Part shown: positions 16,401-25,160 of the stretch, in pieces
Numbering within the stretch: position 1 is the stretch's first letter
Layout of the letters: each line of letters starts with the position of its first letter
Origin: Bacteroidota bacterium
GTDB taxonomy: Bacteria; Bacteroidota; Bacteroidia; Chitinophagales; Chitinophagaceae
Length of the DNA stretch: 64,000 nucleotides
Direction: 5' to 3'
Assembly (NCBI GenBank): GCA_016706595.1
Contig: JADJJH010000001.1
Span: forward strand, 186,001 to 250,000
Position numbers and translations under genes: made by a program
Notes under the pieces: model-generated
The model's input: the letters and a program-made list of their open reading frames with translations, nothing else
Database searches by the model: none
What the model was told of the DNA's origin: nothing

Positions 16401-19400
16401 TGCGGATCTGCCACTCCGGGGCAAGAAAAAATTTACACGTTTACTCCGGTGGTATCTGGATTCTATCAAATTCAGATTACTGCCGCATCAGGCGGTAGTA
16501 TGCATTATTTTTATAAAGCAGCATCCGATGGGTGTTCCGCAACCGGCTGGTCTTGTATTGCTTCTGCAAGCAGTCCAACAAGTTTGGGTTTATTATTACT
16601 AACAGCAGGAACACAGTATTATATCATGACTGATGCAGTTGCAACTACGGCCACGAGCCAAACATTCAATATGAGTTTTATTCCTGATCCATGCACAAAC
16701 ATTACAAACATAAGTGCAATTGGTATTAGCGTAACATCTGCTGCAACGGGCACAGGGGCTTATGATCCACCAACAACATCATGTGGGTCTGCCACCCCGG
16801 GTCAAGAAAAAATATACACGTTTACACCGGTTACATCAGGAACGTATCAAATTCAAATTACTGCTGCATCGGGCGGAGCTCTACATTATTTTTATAAAGC
16901 TGCATCCGATGGATGTTCTGCAACCGGCTGGACGTGTATTGGTTCTGCAAGCTTCTCTACTATTTTTGGTTCGTTATCATTAATTGCTGGAACGCAGTAT
17001 TATATTATGACGGATGCAACAGGGACTGCAGCCAGAAGCCATACATTTAATATGATTCCCGCTCCTGATCCTTGCCTAAGCATTTCAAACATTAGTGCAG
17101 TTGGAGTTAGCGTAACATCCGCAACAACTGGTGTAGGTGCTTATGATCCACCATCTACTTCTTGCGGTTCTAATACTCCTGGGAAAGAAAAAATTTACAC
17201 ATTTACACCGATTACATCAGGAACCTATCAAATTCAGATTACTGCCGCATCAGGCAGTATGGCTTATTTTTATAAAGATGCATCGGATGGATGTTCCAGC
17301 ACAGGCTGGACGTGTATTGGTTCCGCAGCCAGCTCAAGCGTTTTTGGTTCGTTAGTGCTTGCATCCGGAACTCAATATTATATTATGACTGATGCAATTG
17401 GAACTAATTCCAGAAGCCATACATTTAATCTAAATCTTATTCCTGATCCTTGCGCAAGCATTACCAGCATTAGTGCAGCCGGTGTTAGCGTTACTTCCAA
17501 TCATTTAGGTGCCGGAGCATATAATCCACCAACAACCTCTTGTGGATTTTCTACATCGGGGCAAGAAAACATTTACACGTTTACTCCGGTTTTATCAGGA
17601 ATATATCAAATTGAAATTACTGCTGCATCCGGCGGAAGTCTGGCGTATTTTTATAAAACTGCTTCTGATGGATGTTCGGGAACCGGCTGGATGTGTATTG
17701 GTCCTTATGACCAGCCAACAGTTTTCGGTACTTTATTACTTGCGGCCGGAACACAATATTATATTATGACTGATGCAATAGGAACTGCAGCTAAGAGCCA
17801 AACATTCAATATTAAACTTGCGCCTGATCCTTGCACAAACATTACAAACATTAGTGCACCTGGTGTAAATGTAACATCTACTTCAACAGGCACAGGTATA
17901 TATAATCTTGTTTCTGCTTCATGCGGTTCAGCTACACCAGGGCAGGAGAGCATTTACACTTTTACTCCGCCTACAACAGGAACATATCAAATTGATCTTA
18001 ACGCTGAGTCGGGCGGAGGTATGCATTATTTTTATAAACTTGCGTCTGATGGATGTTCTGGAAGCGGTTGGACTTGTATTAATTCCGCTAGCTACCCAAC
18101 AGTATTTGGTTCTTTATTACTTACTGCCGGAATTCAATATTATTTTATGACCGATGCAGTTGAAACTTATACCACAAGCCAAACCTTCAATATAAATCTA
18201 GTTCCTGACCCATGTGCAAGCATTACAACCATTAGCGCATGTGCTGTTAGCGTTACTTCTAATCACGTAGGTGCAGGGGCTTATAATCCGCCAACAACTT
18301 CATGTGGTTTTTTCACCCCAGGACAAGAAAATATTTACACGTTTACTCCATTCGCAACTGCAATTTACCAAATTCAAGTTACCGCTGTTTCAGGAGGCAA
18401 TGTTGACTTTTTTTATAAAGTAGCTTCCGGTGGATGTTCTGAAAGTGGCTGGTCTTGTATTGACGATGTTTCAGCTCCTACAGCCTCGCTTGCCACACTC
18501 ACGCTTATTGGTGGAACACCATATTATTTTATGCTTGATGCCGAAAGCACAACTGGCTCAAGTGTAACATGGAATATGATTTGCCCGTCATTAACCGATA
18601 ATGATTATTGCTTTGGTGCAACTCCGGTTACTTGTGGTACTACCATATCAGCCACAACAGTTGGTAAAACAAGTGTTGGAGACTCACAAGGAGGTTCGTC
18701 TTGCTTAGGATACTCGGGAACTCCTGGCTTGTGGTATGTATTTCAAGGCAATGGGCAAGTGGTCACAGCTACAACTTGTGGAGGGCCTACAAACGATATG
18801 GAAATTAATGTATATAGTGGTTCATGTGGTAATTTAACTTGTGTTGGCTATAATGATGACGATGGTTTAGCTTGCCCTTCCTATGGTCTTGCTGCAACAG
18901 TTAAATTTTTATCTGTCATTGGAGTAGATTATTATATCCTGGTTAATACATTTAATAATGCGACTGGTTTACCCTTTACTTTAAGTTTAGGTTGTGAACC
19001 CTATGCACCTTGTATAAACGCTCCAAATTTAACATGTGGTGTGTCTCAAGCTGTATCTTTTGCAACAGGTGTTGGCTTATTCAATCCGGTGACTGCTTCC
19101 TGTGGATTTGCAGATCAAGGACTTGAAAAGATATACACATTCACACCAACCGTATCAGGGTTTTATCAGATTTCTCAAACGAGCCAAGGTTCTATAAGTT
19201 ACTACTTTAAAGAAACAGCAAACGGCTGTTCGGCAACCGGGTGGACTTGTATTGAACATTTGAATGGTGCTGCCATAACCAATACATCAGCATTTAATCT
19301 TGTTGCAGGCACTCCGTATTATATCATGCTGAAAAACGGGAATGCAGCAGGGCAGTATTTAACCTTTAGTCTTGTTTGTCCTGTTGGTTCTGCTCCGGCA

Positions 19401-22400
19401 AATGATTTGTGCTCAGCAGCTGTGTCGGTTGTATGTGGTACTTCAATAGCGGGCACAACGGTAAATGCCACCAGCGTAAATGAAACTGCACTTTCGCCAT
19501 GTGGTGTTTCCATTAATACACCTGGTGTTTGGTATGTTTTTGCCGGAAATGGACAACAGATTACAGTTTCCACTTGCAGCGCACAAACAGGTGATTCAAA
19601 AATAAGCGTGTTTACCGGTTCCTGCGGATCATTCACATGTGAGGGTGGTAATGATGATGCTGCCCCGGTTTGTGGTACAAATGGCTTTGCGTCTTCATAT
19701 AGTTTTTTAGCCTCCACGGGTGTCAACTATTATATTTTAGTTCATGGCAATTCGGGTACATTAAATTTTAATTTGAGTGTAACTTGTTTAAACCTGTGTA
19801 CCACTCCATTAAATGATCATTGTGCAGGCGCCCAAACATTAGCAATCGAAAGCGGAGTAAATTGTAATGCATCCGTAACAGGGGATAATTCATGCAATAC
19901 TGCAGCATCGTTTAATCCAACTTGTGATGCCGGTTCTATTATAAATGATAACTGGTATACTTTTTCTACAGGTAATTGCACAAGCAATCTTACTATAAAT
20001 TTATCAGCAGTTACGGCAGTTGGTTTGCGTGCTGTAATTTATTCCGGAACATGTGGGGCACTCACTGAAGTTAGTTGTCACAATCTTATCTCCGGGCCAA
20101 TTACACTTACCGGCATTACTGCAAATACAACTTACTATTTACAGGTTTATACTACCCATACTACACCGGGCGCTTATTCAGTGTGTGTAAATCAAAATGA
20201 TGTAACACCACCAACAATTATATGCACAGCTCCAGTTACTATTAATGCCACACTTGGACTTTGTACCGGAACTACTAACCTCACTGCACCAACTATGTCA
20301 GATAATTGTGCAGGTGCCTTATTTTGGAGTGCTTCTTTCTCGGGCAATTCTGCAGGTAATCCAAGTAGTATAAATGGTTTAAGTGATGGTGTAAATTCTT
20401 CAAGTGTAAACTTTAATGTAGGCACTACAACTGTAACGTTAGCTGCCACCGACTTAAGCGGCAATACCGCAACTTGTAGCTTTACGGTTACGGTAAATGA
20501 TACCGAGCTTCCAACCATAGTATGCAATGCACCCATAACAGTAAGTAATGATATTGGCGCATGTGGCGCAGTAGTAAATTACACCATTACCAGCAATGAT
20601 AATTGTACATACACTACCACGCAAACATCAGGTTTAGCGAGTGGAGCAAGCTTCCCGATAGGAACCACAACAAATAGCTTTATAGTAACAGATGCAAGTG
20701 GCAATACAGCAACGTGCAGCTTTACAGTAACGGTGAACGATACTGAAGCACCAACAATCACATGCAATGCCAACATCACTACAAGTAATGATAACGGAGT
20801 ATGTGGTGCAGCGGTAAGCTATACAGTAACAAGTACTGATAATTGCCCTGGACAAACAATTGCACAAACATCAGGTTTAGCGAGTGGTTCAACTTTCCCG
20901 ATAGGCACCACCACGAATATCTTTATGGTGACAGACGCATCAGGCAATACAGCAACTTGCAGCTTTACAGTAACGGTGAACGATACTGAAGCGCCAAGCA
21001 TTACATGCAATGCCAACATCACTACAACAAATGATAATGGTGTTTGTGGAGCAGTAGTAAACTATACAGTTACAAGCAATGATAATTGTGCAGGACAAAC
21101 GATAGCGCAAACAGCAGGTTTAACAAGCGGTTCAGTCTTCCCGATAGGGACAACGACTAACAGCTTCACGGTAACCGATGCATCAGGCAATACGGCCACT
21201 TGCAGCTTTACGGTAACGGTAAACGATACTGAAGCGCCAACGATAAATTGTCCTGCTAATATTGAAACTTGTGATCCATTAGTAACGTATACGGTAACGG
21301 CTAATGATAATTGTGGTTCACCAACGATTACCTATTCACAAGCATCAGGAACGATGTTTGCGATAGGCACCACAATGGTAACAGCGACTGCAACCGATAT
21401 ACATGGTAATGTAAATTCATGTACGTTTAGTGTATTGGTTAAACCAACATCAGCTACCTCATCAAGTGAAGATGTATGTGATGAGTATATATGGGTAGAG
21501 AACAATAATACCGTATACAATACAAGTGGAATGTATAGTCAAACCTTTACGAATATGTATGGCTGTGATTCGGTACATACCTTGAACTTAATTGTTCGCC
21601 ATAGTACAAGCTCAGTTGAGAATGTAACAGCGGCAAATAGTTATACATGGTTAGCTGCTACACTTACCTATACTACAGCTGGCACGTATACACATACCTT
21701 AACGAATGCTGTAGGTTGTGATAGTTCACTTACCTTACATTTATCGATATTAACGATAGTTGCAGATAGAGATGCGAACATCTCATGTAATGGTAGCAAT
21801 GATGGTACAGGTCAAGCAACTGCCATAGGCGGTACCGGTAATTTTGTGTATGATATTGATGGCGGAACAAGCTTCATCAATACGACAGGTTACTTCCAAA
21901 ATTTAAGTGCAGGTATCCATACGATATGTGCGATGGAACTTCCATCGAATGTAGTGGTATGTGATACGTTTGTGATTACCGAACCAACACCGATAGTGAT
22001 TGTACTTACGGTTGATTCAACAGTATCGTGCTTAGGTAATGATGGAGGTATTAGCGCCAGTATTACGGGTGGTGTAACGATCAATCAACCTTATTTAACT
22101 ACATGGAGTAGTGGTGCACCTGGTATGTACGATACTTATGTTACTGGATTAACGCAGGGAACTTATACTGTAAGTGTAAAGGATGATAATAATTGTCAAA
22201 ATACAAGCAGCATAACTTTAGGATTAACAACACCACTGAGTGTAAGTGCAACGCAAACAATCATAAGTTGTTATGGTGGAAGCAGCGTAATTACACCTAT
22301 AACCAATGGTGGAACAGGAGCATCTACCACTAGTATCAGTGGAGGAAGCTTTATGGTTGGTGCAGGAACTTATACAGTTTCTGCTATAGATAGTAAAGGT

Positions 22401-23528
22401 TGCACGGCAACTACGGAAATATTTATAACACAACCAGCATTAATAGAAAATGCTCATAGTGTAGTTGTATGTGAAAGTTATACATGGATAGAAAATGGAA
22501 ATACAACATATACCCAAAGTGGAACATACACACAAACCTATACAACAGTAAATGGTTGTGACTCAATACATACGTTATACTTATTAATTCAACAGGGTGC
22601 AAGTTCCACTACCACTACCACTATATCCCAATTTGGTTGTTATACTTGGCCAGTGAATAATGTCACCTATACAGTATCTGGCAGCTATACATTAACGTAT
22701 TCAAATGCAACAGGGTGTGATAGCACTTCAACACTAAATCTTACAATTACTCCGGGTGTTTATTTACAATCAAAAGTATTTTTGTCGGCTTGTTATGTAG
22801 TTGCCGATGGCTTGATGCATGATAGTTTGCGCTTACAAGGTATAGTGCCAAACTTAGAACCTTATAGTGCATTTCCTTATAATAAACCGGCCTTGGGAGG
22901 TCTAGCCGGAGAAGTAGTAAGCAATACGATTTTATCCATCACCGGACCAGATGCGATTGTGGATTGGATATTCTTAGAGTTACGCAGTGCAAGTAATCCT
23001 TCTATGGTGGTAGAAACGAAGCGCGCTTTATTACAACGTGATGGAGATATCGTAAGTCATATTGATGGCGTATCACCAGTCTACTTTCCTGCTTCTGCGA
23101 ATGATGATTATTACGTAAGTGTAAAACATAGAAATCATATAGGTGTGATGACAAGTGCTGCATTAAGTTTGCGTGGATGTACTACAACGAGTATCGACTT
23201 CACGTCTTCATTACCAGTTTATACCAATGGAGGCATTGCAAACTCGCCACGCAAATTAATGGCTGGTGTGCAAACTTTATGGAGTTCGGATGCCAACAAT
23301 AATAAGAACTCGAAGTATAATGGATTGAGTAATGATAAGGACAAAGTATTAGAAAGCGTAGGAGGTCCCGGCTTAATAAATTCTACGGTTTATGGATACC
23401 GAGCTGAAGATGTGAATATGGATGGTAAAGTACGATACAATGGATTCGATAATGATAGAAATGTGATTGTGATAACCGTGGGTATTAGCACACCGAATAA
23501 TATGATTAAGCAGCATACTCCGAATTAG
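13452..23528 (+). CDS. Giant exported repeat protein (3358 aa): 12 tandem repeats, HYR, SprB-like, dockerin-like end
   Basis: The N-terminus is long for a signal sequence: the hydrophobic core is at about residues 54-72, with likely cleavage after LNAQ near 77. A second ATG at 13485 is a possible start and does not change this. Next come twelve tandem repeats of 126-128 residues (from residue 193), each opening DPC..I..IS..GV.VTS and holding GQEKIYTFTP...GTYQI...CSGTGWTCI...AGTQYYIMTDA; the form suggests jelly-roll/PPC-like beta domains. These are followed by one divergent copy, three Cys-rich beta domains (WYVF.GNGQ, INVYSGSCG), about five HYR domains (DASGNTATCSFTVTVNDTE), four CDSxxTLxL repeats and SprB-like repeats (SCNGSNDGTG). 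The last 250 residues hold a KHRN motif and DVNMDGKVRYNGFDND loops, a diverged version of the C-terminal module of the neighbouring proteins. Likely a cell-surface adhesin or filament exported by T9SS (inference). Confidence 0.9.
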   Translation: MKLRTTKNLLTMKKVNTNCNLSPKGIIVAKNQNAFTFKKSSPALSLLNEAVRSTIFALNILLMMLLISTFTAEKLNAQCTNTSQFGSATINTGGSIVTVSTCSFGGEFSPISGAVAGQTLRFTSSVSTDFITIHSGSSNGPVVAFGTTPLVFANTFTGTLYAHWNTSASCGSTSICRTTTVQCTSCTAPPPADPCTSITNISSCGVSVTSSLSGSGSYSPGSCGFSTPGQEKIYTFTPATTGTYQIQVTAASSGFIDYFYKAASGGCSATGWTCIDDINSAGNYGSLSLIGGTQYYFMLDAEATAASSQTFSVVCAGTVSDPCLNITSISAAGVNVTSTTNGSGAYLIPTSSCGSSLPGQEKIYSFTPLASGNYQIDLTAASGGSMHYFYKAASDGCSGTGWTCIGSASSPAVFGALSLTAGTQYYIMTDAVVTAAMSHTFNISLVPDPCTSITNISAAGVSVTSATTGAGAYNPPTTSCGSVTPGIEKIYTFTPLTSGSYQIEITAASGTLHYFYKLASDGCSGTGWNCLGSVSSPTNLGSILLTAGTQYYIMTDAVVTTNTSHTFNMNLVPDPCTNITNISSIGVSVTSAATGTGFYNPPAASCGSSAIGQEKIYTFTPLITGTYQIEITAASGSLDYFFKATSDACSGTGWTCIGAVSSATNLGSLLLTAGTQYYIMTDAAATTATSHTFNLNLTPDPCTNITNMSAVGVSVTSATSGTGIYDPPSTSCGSATPGQEKIYSFTPLTSGIYQIQITAASGSLHYFYKAASDGCSGTGWTCIGSAFSQSIFGSLLLTAGTQYYIMTDATSTNARSHTFNMYLAPDPCASITNISAVGVSVTSAQTSSGAYNPPTTSCGSATPGKEKIYTFTPVISGTYQIQVTASSGILDYFYKAASDGCSGIGWTCIGSASSPSVFGLLSLTAGTQYYIMTDAAATTATSHTFNLNLVPDPCASISNISAIGISVTSATTGIGAYNPPTTSCGSATPGQEKIYTFTPVVSGFYQIQITAASGGSMHYFYKAASDGCSATGWSCIASASSPTSLGLLLLTAGTQYYIMTDAVATTATSQTFNMSFIPDPCTNITNISAIGISVTSAATGTGAYDPPTTSCGSATPGQEKIYTFTPVTSGTYQIQITAASGGALHYFYKAASDGCSATGWTCIGSASFSTIFGSLSLIAGTQYYIMTDATGTAARSHTFNMIPAPDPCLSISNISAVGVSVTSATTGVGAYDPPSTSCGSNTPGKEKIYTFTPITSGTYQIQITAASGSMAYFYKDASDGCSSTGWTCIGSAASSSVFGSLVLASGTQYYIMTDAIGTNSRSHTFNLNLIPDPCASITSISAAGVSVTSNHLGAGAYNPPTTSCGFSTSGQENIYTFTPVLSGIYQIEITAASGGSLAYFYKTASDGCSGTGWMCIGPYDQPTVFGTLLLAAGTQYYIMTDAIGTAAKSQTFNIKLAPDPCTNITNISAPGVNVTSTSTGTGIYNLVSASCGSATPGQESIYTFTPPTTGTYQIDLNAESGGGMHYFYKLASDGCSGSGWTCINSASYPTVFGSLLLTAGIQYYFMTDAVETYTTSQTFNINLVPDPCASITTISACAVSVTSNHVGAGAYNPPTTSCGFFTPGQENIYTFTPFATAIYQIQVTAVSGGNVDFFYKVASGGCSESGWSCIDDVSAPTASLATLTLIGGTPYYFMLDAESTTGSSVTWNMICPSLTDNDYCFGATPVTCGTTISATTVGKTSVGDSQGGSSCLGYSGTPGLWYVFQGNGQVVTATTCGGPTNDMEINVYSGSCGNLTCVGYNDDDGLACPSYGLAATVKFLSVIGVDYYILVNTFNNATGLPFTLSLGCEPYAPCINAPNLTCGVSQAVSFATGVGLFNPVTASCGFADQGLEKIYTFTPTVSGFYQISQTSQGSISYYFKETANGCSATGWTCIEHLNGAAITNTSAFNLVAGTPYYIMLKNGNAAGQYLTFSLVCPVGSAPANDLCSAAVSVVCGTSIAGTTVNATSVNETALSPCGVSINTPGVWYVFAGNGQQITVSTCSAQTGDSKISVFTGSCGSFTCEGGNDDAAPVCGTNGFASSYSFLASTGVNYYILVHGNSGTLNFNLSVTCLNLCTTPLNDHCAGAQTLAIESGVNCNASVTGDNSCNTAASFNPTCDAGSIINDNWYTFSTGNCTSNLTINLSAVTAVGLRAVIYSGTCGALTEVSCHNLISGPITLTGITANTTYYLQVYTTHTTPGAYSVCVNQNDVTPPTIICTAPVTINATLGLCTGTTNLTAPTMSDNCAGALFWSASFSGNSAGNPSSINGLSDGVNSSSVNFNVGTTTVTLAATDLSGNTATCSFTVTVNDTELPTIVCNAPITVSNDIGACGAVVNYTITSNDNCTYTTTQTSGLASGASFPIGTTTNSFIVTDASGNTATCSFTVTVNDTEAPTITCNANITTSNDNGVCGAAVSYTVTSTDNCPGQTIAQTSGLASGSTFPIGTTTNIFMVTDASGNTATCSFTVTVNDTEAPSITCNANITTTNDNGVCGAVVNYTVTSNDNCAGQTIAQTAGLTSGSVFPIGTTTNSFTVTDASGNTATCSFTVTVNDTEAPTINCPANIETCDPLVTYTVTANDNCGSPTITYSQASGTMFAIGTTMVTATATDIHGNVNSCTFSVLVKPTSATSSSEDVCDEYIWVENNNTVYNTSGMYSQTFTNMYGCDSVHTLNLIVRHSTSSVENVTAANSYTWLAATLTYTTAGTYTHTLTNAVGCDSSLTLHLSILTIVADRDANISCNGSNDGTGQATAIGGTGNFVYDIDGGTSFINTTGYFQNLSAGIHTICAMELPSNVVVCDTFVITEPTPIVIVLTVDSTVSCLGNDGGISASITGGVTINQPYLTTWSSGAPGMYDTYVTGLTQGTYTVSVKDDNNCQNTSSITLGLTTPLSVSATQTIISCYGGSSVITPITNGGTGASTTSISGGSFMVGAGTYTVSAIDSKGCTATTEIFITQPALIENAHSVVVCESYTWIENGNTTYTQSGTYTQTYTTVNGCDSIHTLYLLIQQGASSTTTTTISQFGCYTWPVNNVTYTVSGSYTLTYSNATGCDSTSTLNLTITPGVYLQSKVFLSACYVVADGLMHDSLRLQGIVPNLEPYSAFPYNKPALGGLAGEVVSNTILSITGPDAIVDWIFLELRSASNPSMVVETKRALLQRDGDIVSHIDGVSPVYFPASANDDYYVSVKHRNHIGVMTSAALSLRGCTTTSIDFTSSLPVYTNGGIANSPRKLMAGVQTLWSSDANNNKNSKYNGLSNDKDKVLESVGGPGLINSTVYGYRAEDVNMDGKVRYNGFDNDRNVIVITVGISTPNNMIKQHTPN
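14028..18590 (+). repeat. Twelve in-frame tandem repeats of 378-384 bp inside the giant gene
   Basis: Units start at 14028, 14412, 14793, 15171, 15549, 15927, 16305, 16686, 17067, 17445, 17826 and 18207, at the codons for DPC. Lengths are 384, 381, 378, 378, 378, 378, 381, 381, 378, 381 and 381 bp, all multiples of three. Central units (3-10) are most alike and the ends more diverged, as expected from unequal crossing over. The changes keep the frame and the key Cys, Trp, Gly and Tyr residues. Confidence 0.95.
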
Positions 23529-23694
23529 ACTAGCCTTAGGCGACACAAAGCGAGCCTTAGGCTAGTCTATCCCGAGAGAAGTTCAGCCACAAGATGAACT
23601 TCGATTCGGGATACAGGAAGTGAGCATAATTTTGTTCGACGTATGAGCCTTTCCCGAATCAAAGATCAGTCCTCAGCTGAGCTTAGATTAGGGA
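23528..23694. terminator. Cluster of three inverted repeats after the 3358-aa gene, likely 3'-end/terminator region
   Basis: GACTAGCCTTAGGC (23528-23541) pairs perfectly with GCCTTAGGCTAGTC (23554-23567) around a 12-nt loop and begins within the stop codon. A second, nested structure follows: TATCCCGA (23568-23575) pairs with TCGGGATA (23606-23613), and inside it GAAGTTCA (23578-23585) pairs with TGAACTTC (23595-23602). A third has TCCCGAATC (23652-23660) against GATTAGGGA (23686-23694, one mismatch) around the palindrome CTCAGCTGAG (23672-23681). None has a T-run. The TCCCGA arms recall those of the 66-bp array at 11654. The rest of the gap to 23920 shows nothing more. Confidence 0.6.
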
Positions 23695-23920
23695 TTTCGA
23701 AGAGAATGATTGATAACAACAAATGAGCCATTAATTAATGTTTGACAAGAAAGCGTCTACTAATTTCTGCCCCATGCCAATTTATATTTAGCGGTATCTA
23801 TTCAAAATAACATAGCCTCCGACTGTTATTATTTTAAATGAACGTGTAATCAACTTAGCATCAAATTAGCACATAAACTTATTAGCACATTGGCATATTC
23901 TCCTATTATCTCATTGCCTA

Positions 23921-23967
23921 TAGCTATATCTAGCTATTGCACACAATTTAATTACTTAACACTTTTA
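23921..23967 (+). promoter_or_regulatory. TAGCTA-type operator and promoter of the 23987-29492 operon
   Basis: TAGCTATATCTAGCTATTG lies at 23921-23939, identical to the copy at 12072. It is followed after 20 bp by CACTTTTA at 23960-23967 as the -7 element. The ATG at 23987 gives a leader of only about 15 nt. Confidence 0.7.
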
Positions 23968-23986
23968 CATCATTAAAATTAAACAC

Positions 23987-25126
23987 ATGAAAACAATTCT
24001 TTTTTCTCTTTTAGTATTTGGTACTATATCGGTACAAGCTACTATTCGTACTGTAAATAATAATCCAGCAGGTCTTGCTCAATTCAGTAATCTTCAATCT
24101 GCAATTAATGCATCTGCCAGTGGAGATAGTATTTATGTCCATGGTAGTGTGAGTAATTATGGATCTGCCGAAATAACAGATAAGAAATTAACGATAATTG
24201 GACCGGGTATAAGTCCGGATAAAACAACATCAGTGACGGCCATGGTTAGCTTCATTGGGCTCTATAATATGAGCACATACAATTGCAACGGATCAACGTT
24301 TATTGGTCTACACATCACCTCGGAATTAAGAATCAGTTGGGATGGTTCGTATAGCGCGGGATTTCCGGTAAGTGGGGTAAAGGTAATTCGCAACAAATTT
24401 ACGGATGCCGGTCTGAGTTTGCTCCTAGGATACCCTTATGGAAATCCACATATGTATGATTTCTATGTAGAGGGGAACTATTTTGAAAACAGCGGATTGA
24501 CAGGCGTTTCCGGTGGGTTTTATACAAACTGCACAGTTATCAATAATGTATTTACTCGAAATGCCTCACAATGGTACAGCAGATTTATAGGGGGGCTAAA
24601 CAACTGCACCAATGTGGTAATAGATCATAACTTATTTTACTCAGCTGCTACTGCTAATCGGATTGTATTTTGGGATGCGGCAAACAATTTAACGATCAAA
24701 AATAATATTTTTGTGAATGTCGATAACCGACATACCGACCAGAATAACAACACAAATATTACCAATTGTTCATTTCAGAATAATCTCACTTATAACTGTG
24801 TCGATAATACACCGTGGACATTTAGTTCAAATATCAACTTAGGCGGAAATATCAGCAATACCGATCCTCAGATGGGTTCGCAGGCTGCGATAGTTGCTGG
24901 CATAACCAATCCTTTACTCGATTTTAGTATTGCTTCCGGTCCGGCTAATAACGCAGGAACCGATAGTAAGGACTTAGGAGTCCTTTTCGATGAAACCACT
25001 ACCATGAATTGGGCTTATGGCCGCAATAGTCGTTTGCCTTATATACATTCATTAAATGTACTTAATAGCAATGTACCTGCCGGTGGAATATTGAATGTGC
25101 AAGTGAATGCAAGGAAAGCGAAATAA
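23987..25126 (+). CDS. Exported right-handed parallel beta-helix protein (379 aa)
   Basis: Signal peptide of about 18 residues (MKTILFSLLVFGTISVQA). Residues 25-70 show the usual start of secreted beta-helix proteins (LQSAINASASGDSIYVHGS, then KLTIIGPG). Irregular coils follow, with Asn ladders (VIDHNLFYS, LTIKNNIFVNV). The end, from about residue 340 (NWAYGRNSRLPYIHSLNV..GGILNVQVNARKAK), matches a tail common in Bacteroidota beta-helix proteins; it is not a type A T9SS tail. No catalytic residues of a polysaccharide lyase could be assigned. It is the first gene of an operon with the LamG protein 34 bp downstream and is controlled by the TAGCTA promoter. Confidence 0.85.
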   Translation: MKTILFSLLVFGTISVQATIRTVNNNPAGLAQFSNLQSAINASASGDSIYVHGSVSNYGSAEITDKKLTIIGPGISPDKTTSVTAMVSFIGLYNMSTYNCNGSTFIGLHITSELRISWDGSYSAGFPVSGVKVIRNKFTDAGLSLLLGYPYGNPHMYDFYVEGNYFENSGLTGVSGGFYTNCTVINNVFTRNASQWYSRFIGGLNNCTNVVIDHNLFYSAATANRIVFWDAANNLTIKNNIFVNVDNRHTDQNNNTNITNCSFQNNLTYNCVDNTPWTFSSNINLGGNISNTDPQMGSQAAIVAGITNPLLDFSIASGPANNAGTDSKDLGVLFDETTTMNWAYGRNSRLPYIHSLNVLNSNVPAGGILNVQVNARKAK

Positions 25127-25160
25127 GAAATATCTTTTTTAACCTCAAATACAATGTGAA

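Noticed and set aside
14071..18150. A series of 72-92-codon open frames at regular distances within the giant gene
   Set aside because: Out-of-frame shadows repeated by the tandem 378-384 bp units.
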